Shown: positions 1 to 8,738 of the stretch, one piece after another | Numbering within the stretch: position 1 is the stretch's first letter | Layout of the letters: the number at the start of each line of letters is the position of its first letter | Assembly (NCBI GenBank): GCA_009929445.1 | Contig: SAAL01000002.1 | Span: forward strand, 1 to 64,000 | Direction: 5' to 3' | Length of the DNA: 64,000 bases | From: Bacteroidia bacterium | GTDB taxonomy: Bacteria; Bacteroidota; Bacteroidia; Bacteroidales; Paludibacteraceae | Notes under the pieces: generated by a model | Seen by the model: the letters and a program-made list of their open reading frames with translations, nothing else | The model's database searches: none | What the model was told of the DNA's origin: nothing | Translations under genes and position numbers: made by a program

Positions 1-70
1 ACATTTCATAATTGATAACCCCGCAATAAGTTACACGCCTGGTTTTGCCGTATTAATCAATATTTTTTTG

Positions 71-78
71 TAATTTTG
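71..78 (+). promoter_or_regulatory. Bacteroidota -7 box before glyS
   Basis: TAATTTTG matches the TAnnTTTG -7 consensus. TTTG occurs upstream at 44-47, but the 23-nt spacing is longer than the usual 19. The predicted transcript start lies about 70 nt before the ATG at 157. Confidence 0.5.
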
Positions 79-156
79 CGGGCTGAAATATTATCCATCA
101 AACAGTGCTTTCCTCCGGCATTTCCCCAACTTGGGTCTCAGGAGGCTCCTTACATT

Positions 157-1704
157 ATGGCTTCACAAGAAGATGTTTTCAAAAAACTGATTGCTCACTG
201 CAAGGAATACGGTTTTGTGTTCCCTTCGAGCGAAATTTACGACGGCCTCGGTGCCGTGTACGACTACGGACAAAACGGTGTAGAGTTAAAAAACAACATC
301 AAAAAGTACTGGTGGGACAGCATGGTGCTGCTCAACGAGAACGTGGTGGGCATAGATGCCGCCATATTCATGCACCCCACTACCTGGAAGGCTTCCGGAC
401 ACGTGGATGCATTCAACGATCCGCTCATTGACAACAAGGATAGCAAAAAGCGTTATCGTGCCGATGTACTCATTGAAGACCTGCTGGCTAAATACGACGA
501 AAAAATTGAAAAAGAAGTAGAAAAAGCAGCCAAACGGTTCGGCGAAAGTTTTGACGAAGCCATGTTTCGTCAGACCAATCCGCGCGTGCTCGAAAACGCA
601 GCCAAACGCGAAGAAATTCATACCCGCTTCGTAAAAGCGCTGAACGACAGCAACCTCGATGAGCTGAAAAATATCATCGTGGATTACGAAATTGTTTGCC
701 CCATCAGCGGCACCAAAAACTGGACCGATGTGCGTCAGTTCAACCTCATGTTCTCTACCGAAATGGGTTCCACAGCCGATGGTGCTCTGAAAATATACCT
801 TCGTCCGGAAACGGCGCAGGGAATTTTTGTGAATTACCTGAACGTGCAGAAAACAGGCCGCATGAAAATCCCGTTTGGCATTGCTCAGATAGGTAAAGCA
901 TTCCGCAACGAAATCGTAGCCCGTCAGTTTATCTTTCGTATGCGCGAATTCGAACAGATGGAAATGCAGTTTTTCGTTCGCCCCGGCGAGGAAATGAAAT
1001 GGTTCGAATACTGGAAACAGTTCCGCCTGCGCTGGCACAAAGCCCTCGGACTGGGCGACCATAAATACCGTTTCCACGATCACGACAAACTGGCGCATTA
1101 CGCCAATGCTGCTACCGATATTGAATTTGAAATGCCGTTTGGATTCAAGGAAGTGGAAGGCATTCATTCACGTACCGATTTCGACTTGTCGCAACACGAA
1201 AAATACTCCGGCAAAAACATCAAATACTTCGATCCGGAGCTGAATGAATCATACGTGCCCTACGTTATCGAAACCTCTATCGGAGTGGATAGGACTTTCC
1301 TTTCCATCATGGCAGCTGCATACACCGAAGAAGAGCTCGAAGGCGGCGACAGCCGTGTGGTACTCAAATTTCCACCGGTGCTGGCTCCCGTAAAAGCTGC
1401 CATATTGCCGCTGGTAAAAAAAGACGGACTGCCCGAGAAAGCCCGAGAAGTAATGAACGAACTGAAATTTGACTTCAAGTGTGTGTACGATGAAAAAGAC
1501 TCCATCGGCAAACGTTACCGCCGTCAGGATGCCGTAGGTACACCATTCTGCATCACAGTGGATCACCAAACGCTCGAAGACAACACCGTAACCATCCGCC
1601 ACCGCGACAGCATGGAACAAGACCGCGTTCAGATTGACGAACTTCAGAAAATCATTGATGCACAGGTAAATATGAAAAACCTGTTCAGAAAAATAACTCA
1701 GTAA
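157..1704 (+). CDS. glyS: Glycyl-tRNA synthetase, dimeric class II type
   Basis: This enzyme charges tRNA-Gly with glycine in the cytoplasm. It is the single-chain, eukaryote/archaea-like type used by Bacteroidota. Class II motif 2 is visible as FRNEIVARQFIFRMREFEQM near residue 250 and motif 3 as GVDRTFLS near residue 390, followed by an anticodon-binding domain. The 515-residue length is normal. I chose the ATG at 157 (MASQEDVFKK) because family homology begins there and GGAGG lies at 141-145; the longer frame from 76 has no family-like sequence. The gene is monocistronic, with a -7 box upstream and a hairpin terminator downstream. Confidence 0.96.
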   Translation: MASQEDVFKKLIAHCKEYGFVFPSSEIYDGLGAVYDYGQNGVELKNNIKKYWWDSMVLLNENVVGIDAAIFMHPTTWKASGHVDAFNDPLIDNKDSKKRYRADVLIEDLLAKYDEKIEKEVEKAAKRFGESFDEAMFRQTNPRVLENAAKREEIHTRFVKALNDSNLDELKNIIVDYEIVCPISGTKNWTDVRQFNLMFSTEMGSTADGALKIYLRPETAQGIFVNYLNVQKTGRMKIPFGIAQIGKAFRNEIVARQFIFRMREFEQMEMQFFVRPGEEMKWFEYWKQFRLRWHKALGLGDHKYRFHDHDKLAHYANAATDIEFEMPFGFKEVEGIHSRTDFDLSQHEKYSGKNIKYFDPELNESYVPYVIETSIGVDRTFLSIMAAAYTEEELEGGDSRVVLKFPPVLAPVKAAILPLVKKDGLPEKAREVMNELKFDFKCVYDEKDSIGKRYRRQDAVGTPFCITVDHQTLEDNTVTIRHRDSMEQDRVQIDELQKIIDAQVNMKNLFRKITQ

Positions 1705-1785
1705 TTTTCGGATATGATGGTGGAGTCAGGATGCCTGAATAAGTTGAAAAAACGGCTCTGAAACTATTCATACAGACAGAATACA

Positions 1786-1828
1786 GGAAAAAGTTTATCT
1801 GAAAATCATCGGGTAAACTTTTTTTTTC
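1786..1828 (+). terminator. Hairpin terminator after glyS
   Basis: AAAAAGTTTA (1788-1797) pairs perfectly with TAAACTTTTT (1814-1823) and is followed by more T residues. It lies between glyS and the convergent CYTH gene and may serve both. The rest of 1705-1893 holds no gene that I can support. Confidence 0.75.
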
Positions 1829-1893
1829 ACAGACGGTAAAGTGATGAATATGTCTGAGAAGTTTCTGAAAAATACAACTATCTCAGGCCGGAG

Positions 1894-2373
1894 CTACCAT
1901 TCGCTGAAAGGGTATTTCGACAGGTAGGAGTTGTAGTACCGCATATCGCCCGTCACTTCCCGGCCGAGCCATTCGGGTGCACTGTAGGGCTCATCTTCGG
2001 TTTGCAGTTCAAGTTCTGCCAGCACCAGCCCTTCATTCACTCCGTGAAAAACGTCCACTTCGAAGGTTTTACCGTCAAATTCCACTTCGTAACGTATTTT
2101 GTCAATGATGTTCTTTTCGCAAAGCTCCAGCAACTGCTCTGCGTCAGTGAATGAGATTTCCTTTTCCCACTCGAACCGGCTGAAACCGTTTTTACCCGAA
2201 GGACCTTTGATGGTAAGAAAGCCTTTATCGCCCCGGGTGCGCACACGAACGGTTTTTCCGGCCGATGCCACAATGTATCCCTGCCTGATACGGTGCTCCT
2301 GCGAAACATGTGACATAAATTCACCCCTGACCAGAAATTTTCGTTCAATTTCGATGTTGTCGTTTCTTTGCAT
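1894..2373 (-). CDS. CYTH domain protein (triphosphate tunnel enzyme family)
   Basis: This 159-residue protein has the CYTH signature at its N terminus (EIERKFLV, the ExExK metal/triphosphate-binding motif). Alternating basic strands follow (VRVRTRG, FLTIKG), then the acidic strands that complete the eight-stranded tunnel (YEVEFDGK, LAELELQ). Bacterial members often hydrolyse inorganic triphosphate; a few are class IV adenylate cyclases, and the sequence alone does not decide the substrate. The start lies 12 bp after the stop of the AddB-like gene on the same strand, so the two are probably co-transcribed. Confidence 0.88.
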   Translation of the reverse strand: MQRNDNIEIERKFLVRGEFMSHVSQEHRIRQGYIVASAGKTVRVRTRGDKGFLTIKGPSGKNGFSRFEWEKEISFTDAEQLLELCEKNIIDKIRYEVEFDGKTFEVDVFHGVNEGLVLAELELQTEDEPYSAPEWLGREVTGDMRYYNSYLSKYPFSEW

Positions 2374-2385
2374 ATATTTTTTCTT

Positions 2386-5268
2386 TTAGTAATTCAGCGT
2401 CTTTACTTCCCGGCGGCATATTGCCCTGAAAGTGCAGTAGCGACACAATTCCAACTCGGTACATTGTTCAAACGGCACTTCGGCATCGAAAATTTCACGG
2501 ATCAATTCAGTCAGTTTTTCTGAAAATTCATCCCTGTACACGTTGAAATCCTCTACGTATTGGTCTTTAACTTTGTCATACAACTGTGTGGTGAAATTGC
2601 TTTTGAACAAATCGCGCACTTTCAGCACTTCGGGCACCAGGTTTTCTGTACCTGCCTTTTGATTGTAAAGCAGGCAGTACAGGAAGGTTTGAAATACCGC
2701 CTTTGGCCTTTTTTTGTTGTTTCGTTCGAACAATTCACCTACGGAGTTGAATTTCAGTTCGTCGCCGCCGGTTTTGTAATCCAGAATGCGGGTCATGCCG
2801 TCCTTTTCGTCCACCCGGTCGATGTATCCTTTCAGATTAACGTGCAGTGTACCGTTTTCAAACGGATAACGAATCAATATATTTTTTTCTGACTGAATGT
2901 ACCTGAAAGGTGCTCTCGAGGCATCTGTCAGCAGTATTTTCTCAACAAACTGATGAATCACCCGGGCTGTGAGCAGGTAATTTCCTTCGAGCTCCACAAG
3001 GTCTGCAGCTTCATTTTTCTTTTTGAAAAACCTGGTTGCAAATGCCCGTGTAATGGTTTTATCTATCAGCAGGTTGTTTTTGGATAATTCAGTCAGTTCC
3101 TGTTTCTGAACCATTTTACCTACAAAGGGTTCGTAGAGTTTCTCCATCACCTCGTGCAGCAAAGTGCCGAACATACCCGATTCCACGCTTTCCTGCACTT
3201 CTTCCAGCTCTTCCATTTGCTCCACATACTTCAGAAAAAACTGCAGCGGACACTGGATGTAAGTATTGAGCGAACTTGCAGAAAGAGCCCTTTCGTTTTC
3301 GCCGCTGGTCAGGTACAAGGCGAGTTTTTCCATTATTTCGGGAGTTTTACTTACCTGAACGATATTCTCGTCGGCCGAATTTATTTCGTACGTAACGTTA
3401 ACCTGCTTAATATCAACATTGTAATGATACCGAAGCTGATGAATATAACGGCTCACCTCACCGGTCTGCATCCCTTCCGAACGGCTGTCGTAGAGGAAAA
3501 AAATCCGGCGTGTACGCTGAATAAGCCGGTAAAAATTGTAAGCCGAAATGGCATCGTGATATTCGGATACAGGCAGACCAAAGGCTCGACGAAGGGTGGC
3601 CGGAATAAAACTGCTGGATGTGCTCTTTTTCGGGAATACGCCTTCGTTGAACGAACATATAATCAGGTTTTCAAAATCCAGACCACGCGTTTCGAGCATT
3701 CCCATTACCTGAAGTCCGTTGAGAGGCTCGCCCTCAAACGGGATGGAAATACCGCCAACCAGCTGACGGATAAGCCTTACAAGCGTATCTATGCCCATTT
3801 CGAAACGGCCGATGCTCTTCATCACATCATTCAGCCGGTTCAGGGCTGTGTAATATTGATACAGAAAATCGCATTCGAGGCTGTATTTTTCGCTTTCTCC
3901 GGCAAAGCGCTGCCAGGCAACATTCAGTTTTTTCAGTACATCGAGCAGATACGTCATAAATTCTGCCGGGTCTTTTTTCGAGGTGAAAATGGTTTTCAAC
4001 AACTCATCGTTGGCAAAGAGCGATTCATCCACGTAAAAGGAATTGTTGGCGACCATTTCCTGATGAATTATCCGAATCTGCTCACCACACAACATATTGA
4101 TGTATTGATGATTGAGAATATTGGATACCGTAATGTGATAAAACTGACCCCGTGCATTCATGCGCCGCTGGAGTTCAAAGAGATTCTCAAGCAATCCCGA
4201 AACGGGTGTGGCTTTGAGCGGAAATCCCATGGTGACATTCACTTTCTCCACAGTTTCAGGCAACGAATGCAGCAGCGGCACCAGCAAACTTTCATCGGGC
4301 AAAACCACTGCAGTTTTAATCAGGTCGTTTTCGGGCGAATCTTCCGGAAAAAGCAGGTTGAGCAGGTTGAATACTTCCTTGGTCTGCCCTACCGACGAGG
4401 GAACGGCAATCAATTCAAACGACTTGCCGCTGAGCGGCAATACTTCGGGGTCAATGGTAAGCGCCGAAGGAAAGTTCCGGATGTTTTCGCGGTAGAATCC
4501 GGAGGCCTGATTATCTTCGTCGCGCAGTTCATCGGACTCGTAGTCCCAGTAGAAATCGGCCTGATGACGCTTCCGGAGCTCTTCGAAAAGCATTTGTTCA
4601 CTTTTGTTCAACGCATTGAAACCGACAAAAACGAATTTCTTATCCCTGAAATACTCCGCATCGTCGTTCTGCCGGAGTTTATCCACCACTTCCCGAAAAA
4701 TCATCCCTTCGGTGGCCAGGTTTTCGCTCCGCAGCTCGCTGCAGAACTCCTCATACAGCGGGAGCAGAATGCACCAGATGGCAATAAATTCTTTCTTGGT
4801 TTTGCTTTCAATTTTCGGTAGAAAATGCTTCCAGAATTGTTCGATGGCAGCTTTCTGGTCATCGGAAATGTATTCCGACAACTGATCAATTTCTTTCAGT
4901 TCCTTCACGTTTGTGAAAATCTGGCGCGGATCGGCTCTGTACTTATCCACATCGTTGAAATCGGTCAGCAGCATTTCGCCCCAAAAAACGAATGCATCAA
5001 ATGTTTCCTCACTTTTGCTCACCTGCCTGTATATCCGGTAAAGCCTGAAGAGCTCGGCAGTGCGGTCGGCTACACGGCGGGTGGATGCATTGAAAAAACA
5101 ATCGTTAATGGTAATTATTTCGGGCGAGAAAACTGGCTTATCAATCAGTTCTGTAAGGTATTTCTGAAAAAAAAGGCCAGCCCGACGGTTGGGAAAAACG
5201 AACGTGAACTTCCGGATGTCGGCTTCATATGCAGTATAAAATGCCTTTGCAATGCGTTGTAGAAACAT
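2386..5268 (-). CDS. AddB-like PD-(D/E)XK nuclease of double-strand break repair
   Basis: This 960-residue protein resembles the AddB/RecB-nuclease family that processes DNA ends for recombination. The N-terminal half begins with a helicase-like strand (FVFPNRRAG), but the Walker A lysine motif is not evident, as is usual for this Bacteroidota branch. The C-terminal nuclease shows RILDYKTGG near residue 820. An iron-sulfur cluster is suggested by one cysteine in YIQCPLQFF (about residue 650) and three in LCRYCTFRAIC near the end. An AddA-type helicase partner is not in the window. Large antisense frames within it are coding shadows. Confidence 0.85.
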   Translation of the reverse strand: MFLQRIAKAFYTAYEADIRKFTFVFPNRRAGLFFQKYLTELIDKPVFSPEIITINDCFFNASTRRVADRTAELFRLYRIYRQVSKSEETFDAFVFWGEMLLTDFNDVDKYRADPRQIFTNVKELKEIDQLSEYISDDQKAAIEQFWKHFLPKIESKTKKEFIAIWCILLPLYEEFCSELRSENLATEGMIFREVVDKLRQNDDAEYFRDKKFVFVGFNALNKSEQMLFEELRKRHQADFYWDYESDELRDEDNQASGFYRENIRNFPSALTIDPEVLPLSGKSFELIAVPSSVGQTKEVFNLLNLLFPEDSPENDLIKTAVVLPDESLLVPLLHSLPETVEKVNVTMGFPLKATPVSGLLENLFELQRRMNARGQFYHITVSNILNHQYINMLCGEQIRIIHQEMVANNSFYVDESLFANDELLKTIFTSKKDPAEFMTYLLDVLKKLNVAWQRFAGESEKYSLECDFLYQYYTALNRLNDVMKSIGRFEMGIDTLVRLIRQLVGGISIPFEGEPLNGLQVMGMLETRGLDFENLIICSFNEGVFPKKSTSSSFIPATLRRAFGLPVSEYHDAISAYNFYRLIQRTRRIFFLYDSRSEGMQTGEVSRYIHQLRYHYNVDIKQVNVTYEINSADENIVQVSKTPEIMEKLALYLTSGENERALSASSLNTYIQCPLQFFLKYVEQMEELEEVQESVESGMFGTLLHEVMEKLYEPFVGKMVQKQELTELSKNNLLIDKTITRAFATRFFKKKNEAADLVELEGNYLLTARVIHQFVEKILLTDASRAPFRYIQSEKNILIRYPFENGTLHVNLKGYIDRVDEKDGMTRILDYKTGGDELKFNSVGELFERNNKKRPKAVFQTFLYCLLYNQKAGTENLVPEVLKVRDLFKSNFTTQLYDKVKDQYVEDFNVYRDEFSEKLTELIREIFDAEVPFEQCTELELCRYCTFRAICRREVKTLNY

Positions 5269-5395
5269 GTTACTCCACTGCCTCCCGAAGGAGGACTTTT
5301 TTTAAAGTATAATGAACAGAACTTGTATAAAAAATTTAAATGGCTAATTTACTTCATTTTATTGAAACATAAAACTCATTTCGGAGAAAATTTCT

Positions 5396-5403
5396 TACTT
5401 TTG
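5396..5403 (+). promoter_or_regulatory. -7 box before the DUF554 gene
   Basis: TACTTTTG matches TAnnTTTG exactly. No TTTG is found at the ideal upstream spacing. It would give a leader of about 100 nt before the ATG at 5510; no clear structure is seen in that leader. Confidence 0.45.
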
Positions 5404-5509
5404 TGAAACATAAAAAAAATTACAACCAGGGACAAGTCGCGGCTTGTATCTGTTAAAAAAAACCGAAAAGGTGAGTAAGGGAATCACCACGGATCATTTT
5501 TAGGGCTTT

Positions 5510-6208
5510 ATGTTAGGAACAATAGTAAATACGATAGCTGTAATTGCAGGCGGCTCGCTCGGCATTTTTCTGAAAAAAGGGATGCCAGAGCGTATCCGCA
5601 CCATCTATTTTCAGGCGGTAGGACTTTTTACCCTTGCTATCGGCATCAGCATGGTTTGGAAAATGGATCATATCCTCACGGTGGTTACGAGTGTTGTTGT
5701 AGGTGCCATGCTGGGCGAGTGGATGAATCTGGAGAAAGGAGCCGAGCAACTGAGTGAATGGACAAAAAAGAAACTCCGAATTGGCAGCGAACGTTTTTCG
5801 GAAGGGCTTACCACCTCTTTTCTGCTCTTTTGCATCGGTGCACTCACCATCATGGGCGCTATCGAAGAAGGCACAACAGGCTCAGCCCGGCTGCTGCTTA
5901 CCAAATCCATTCTCGATGGATTTTCATCCATCCTGCTGGCTTCTGCATTTGGAGTTGGAGTAGTATTTTCAGCCATACCACTGTTTCTTTTTCAGGGCGG
6001 GATAACACTGCTTGCCCGATTTTTCGGAGAATTTCTTTCGGCCGAAACCATTCAGGCGCTCACTTCGGTTGGCGGCATTCTGCTGCTCGGACTTGGAATT
6101 AATATCCTCGAAATAAAAAAGTTGCGCATACTCAACATGCTTCCTGCACTGGTTGTTGTGGTCTTGCTGATGTGGATAATGAAATATTTACCTATGTTAA
6201 ATTTCTGA
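5510..6208 (+). CDS. DUF554 family membrane protein
   Basis: This 232-residue integral membrane protein begins with the family pattern MLGTIVNTIAVIAGGSLG and carries the central GALTIMGAIEEG segment typical of DUF554 (YdfK/YqgA-like). About six to seven hydrophobic helices are visible, with one charged loop (WTKKKLRIG) near residue 85. The family has been suggested to be a transporter, but its substrate is not established. The gene is preceded by its own -7 box, and another membrane protein gene follows on the same strand. Confidence 0.85.
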   Translation: MLGTIVNTIAVIAGGSLGIFLKKGMPERIRTIYFQAVGLFTLAIGISMVWKMDHILTVVTSVVVGAMLGEWMNLEKGAEQLSEWTKKKLRIGSERFSEGLTTSFLLFCIGALTIMGAIEEGTTGSARLLLTKSILDGFSSILLASAFGVGVVFSAIPLFLFQGGITLLARFFGEFLSAETIQALTSVGGILLLGLGINILEIKKLRILNMLPALVVVVLLMWIMKYLPMLNF

Positions 6209-6322
6209 AAATCTGATATCTGTGTTTTTAAAAAAAAGTTGCCAAACATCCTGCATTTTTTTTAAATTTACTCCGATAGAAAAACTCCTTCGTGAGTGGA
6301 TTTTGAGGCAAATGACTTATTT

Positions 6323-6763
6323 ATGAACTTACATTTAGCAATAATCTGGTTCCTGGTTGGTTTCGTTTTGGTCAACGGGCTTAAAGCACTTCACATTTTC
6401 GGCAGCGGAAAAAGACAGGAAAAGAAATCAGTCAACAAGAATGTCAATCCGGCACAATTCGCTCAATATGCCTACCGGAAAAGTCTGCCTTACACTCCCG
6501 TTTATTACCTCACAGTGTGGACTCTTTGCAGCACGTTTTACTTTTTGCAGCACACCCCGGCAAATATTTACAAGGATGCACTCCTGACCGGAATTTTCTG
6601 GTGGCTGCTCACCCTGTTGCTCGAAATGCTCTTATGGACGGTTGTCAGACACAGGTTTCAACTCACCCCGAAGGAAATGTATATGCATTCACAACCGTGG
6701 ATATCACTCGCTTATTATGCTGTACTGATAAGTCCGCTTGTACTTTCAATGATACTTGCCTGA
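6323..6763 (+). CDS. Small membrane protein of unknown function
   Basis: This 146-residue protein has four hydrophobic segments: near the N terminus (AIIWFLVGFVLVNG), in the middle (two, around TVWTLCSTFYFL and LTGIFWWLLTLLLE) and at the C terminus (ISLAYYAVLISPLVLSMIL). I do not recognise a family. I chose the ATG at 6323, which starts directly at the first hydrophobic helix; a GTG at 6296 would add nine residues. It lies 114 bp after the DUF554 gene and could be co-transcribed. The following 243 bp contain no gene. Confidence 0.65.
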   Translation: MNLHLAIIWFLVGFVLVNGLKALHIFGSGKRQEKKSVNKNVNPAQFAQYAYRKSLPYTPVYYLTVWTLCSTFYFLQHTPANIYKDALLTGIFWWLLTLLLEMLLWTVVRHRFQLTPKEMYMHSQPWISLAYYAVLISPLVLSMILA

Positions 6764-7006
6764 TTGGTCCGTTTCTTTTTTGAATCTCAATCTCATCCGT
6801 TTTTACATTCAAAGTAATCAGAGGACAAAAAAAATGTAAAAAAATCATTTTTCTAATCCTGAAAAAGAGTATTTTCTCTTTATCCACGAACAGAAATCAG
6901 GTAAATTTTCTGTCCTCGATTTTTTTTAGCCGGTATATTTTTCAGCATGTGGAAACTTTTTCATGTCCTAAATGTTAAATAACTATTGTAATAATTCAAC
7001 GTTTTT

Positions 7007-8539
7007 ATGAATAAACGAAAAGTTTTTGAGCAAAGACTGAAATCTTTGCAAAACATGGAAGAAATTGCTGTTCAAAAACAGCATCTGAAAGCAAAACTTA
7101 CAGCCCGCGAACGACTTAATATACTTTTCGACGAGGGAAGTTTTTTTGAACTGAACACCTTTGTGGAGCCGGCAAAATCCATTAAAAAAACTCAAAACGC
7201 TTACGGCGATGGAGTTGTGGTGGGGCGGGGATTGGTTCAGGGGCGCAGCGTCTTTGCTTACGCACAGGACTTTACCGTGATGGGTGGCTCGCTTGGATAT
7301 GCTCACGGAATGAAAATAGCCAAGGTACAGGAAATGGCGCTCAAATTCGGATCTCCCTGCGTAGGATTGATTGACAGTGGTGGCGCACGTATTCAGGAAG
7401 GCATTAACAGTCTTTCGGCATATGCGCGTATTTTCAAAAACAACGTACAATCATCCGGAATAATTCCACAAATAAGCGTGATACTCGGTCCGGCTGCGGG
7501 CGGTGCAGTCTATTCACCCGCCATGACCGATTTTGTAATCATGACCAACAAAACTTCGTACATGTTTGTCACAGGTCCGGATGTAGTGAAAGAAGTGCTG
7601 AATCAGGATATTACGATGGACGAACTGGGAGGTGGCAACGTACATGCCGAAAAAAGCGGGGTGGCACATTTTGTATTTGAAGATGAAGAGCACGCCATCA
7701 TACAGGTTCGGAAACTCCTTTCATACCTGCCGTTGAATAATTTCGATGCCCTGCCTGTATCCACCGATGTTGATTTCAACGAAGATCGTCAGGAGTATTT
7801 GAACAAAATCGTTCCGGATGATCCAAACCGTCCGTACGATATGAAAGAGATAATCAACACGCTGGTTGACAATAACTCTTTTCTGGAAATTCACGAAAAA
7901 TTTGCTCAAAACATAGTCGTCGGATTTGCCCGTCTGGAAGGAAAAACCATTGGAATTGTAGCCAATCAGCCCAAAGCCATGGCCGGCACGCTGGATATCA
8001 ATGCAAGCATCAAAGGTGCGCGTTTCGTACGCTTCTGCGATGCTTTCAACATTCCCCTGCTTGTACTGGAAGATGTTCCGGGATTCTTACCGGGTGTAGA
8101 TCAGGAGCATACGGGAATCATTCGCAACGGCTCCAAACTTCTTTATGCCTTCTGTGAAGCTACCGTTCCGAGAATTACTATCATCACCCGCAAAGCCTAT
8201 GGCGGAGCATTCGTGGTGATGAACAGCCTGGGAATTGGGGGCGATTTTAATTTTGCCTGGCCTACCGCCGAAATAGCTGTAATGGGACCCGCCGGCGCTA
8301 TTAAAATAGTGAACAGAGCGGAACTGACAGCTGCAACCGACCGTGAAAAGCTGGAAAAAGAACTGATTGAAAAATACAAAGAAGAAATAGCCAATCCGTT
8401 CAAAGCCGAAGAACTGGGCATGATAGACGACGTAATTATGCCTTCGGAAACGCGCAGGATACTCGTTACGGCTTTTGACATCCTGTCCAACAAGCAGTAT
8501 TCACAGCCCGAACGAAAACACGGTAATATTCCGCTGTAA
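7007..8539 (+). CDS. Acyl-CoA carboxylase carboxyltransferase subunit (propionyl-CoA carboxylase/methylmalonyl-CoA decarboxylase type)
   Basis: The protein transfers carboxyl groups between biotin and an acyl-CoA, most likely propionyl-CoA/methylmalonyl-CoA. The 510 residues contain both crotonase-like halves: N-terminal ARERLNILFDEGSF and GLIDSGGARIQEG, GPAAGGAVYSPAMTDF near residue 165, and C-terminal LVLEDVPGFLPG and AYGGAFVVMNS. Biotin carboxylase and a biotin carrier protein follow on the same strand, so the three make a complete enzyme. In Bacteroidales such sets serve the succinate-propionate pathway; the exact substrate is inferred. Confidence 0.92.
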   Translation: MNKRKVFEQRLKSLQNMEEIAVQKQHLKAKLTARERLNILFDEGSFFELNTFVEPAKSIKKTQNAYGDGVVVGRGLVQGRSVFAYAQDFTVMGGSLGYAHGMKIAKVQEMALKFGSPCVGLIDSGGARIQEGINSLSAYARIFKNNVQSSGIIPQISVILGPAAGGAVYSPAMTDFVIMTNKTSYMFVTGPDVVKEVLNQDITMDELGGGNVHAEKSGVAHFVFEDEEHAIIQVRKLLSYLPLNNFDALPVSTDVDFNEDRQEYLNKIVPDDPNRPYDMKEIINTLVDNNSFLEIHEKFAQNIVVGFARLEGKTIGIVANQPKAMAGTLDINASIKGARFVRFCDAFNIPLLVLEDVPGFLPGVDQEHTGIIRNGSKLLYAFCEATVPRITIITRKAYGGAFVVMNSLGIGGDFNFAWPTAEIAVMGPAGAIKIVNRAELTAATDREKLEKELIEKYKEEIANPFKAEELGMIDDVIMPSETRRILVTAFDILSNKQYSQPERKHGNIPL

Positions 8540-8699
8540 TAAAAGCCCCCTAAATTACCCGACGATGTGACTTTGGAGTCTGCAATTTCAAACAGAAAAA
8601 ATATTTTTTAAGTTCATCTTCATTTATTCTGAAAAAAAAATCAATTTCGATACCATTTCGATTCAACTATAGAACAAAACAAACATTACAATGCTCTTT

Positions 8700-8732
8700 A
8701 AGCTACCCTTTGGAGAGGTTTGGAGGGTCTTT
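8700..8732. repeat. CCCTTTGGAGAGG-type short palindromic repeat
   Basis: A member of the dispersed C-rich/G-rich palindromic family (ACCCTTTGGAGAGGTTTGG and following bases) ends six bases before the biotin carboxylase ATG. A partial arm (AAAGCCCCCTAAA) lies at about 8542-8554. The remainder of the 199-bp gap has no gene. Confidence 0.6.
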
Positions 8733-8738
8733 TAATTT

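Noticed and set aside
286..1167. 293-residue open frame antisense to glyS
   Set aside because: It mirrors a well-conserved synthetase gene and has no family-like sequence; a coding shadow.
3154..4821. 555-residue open frame antisense to the AddB-like gene
   Set aside because: Low-complexity translation without recognisable motifs; a shadow of the real gene.
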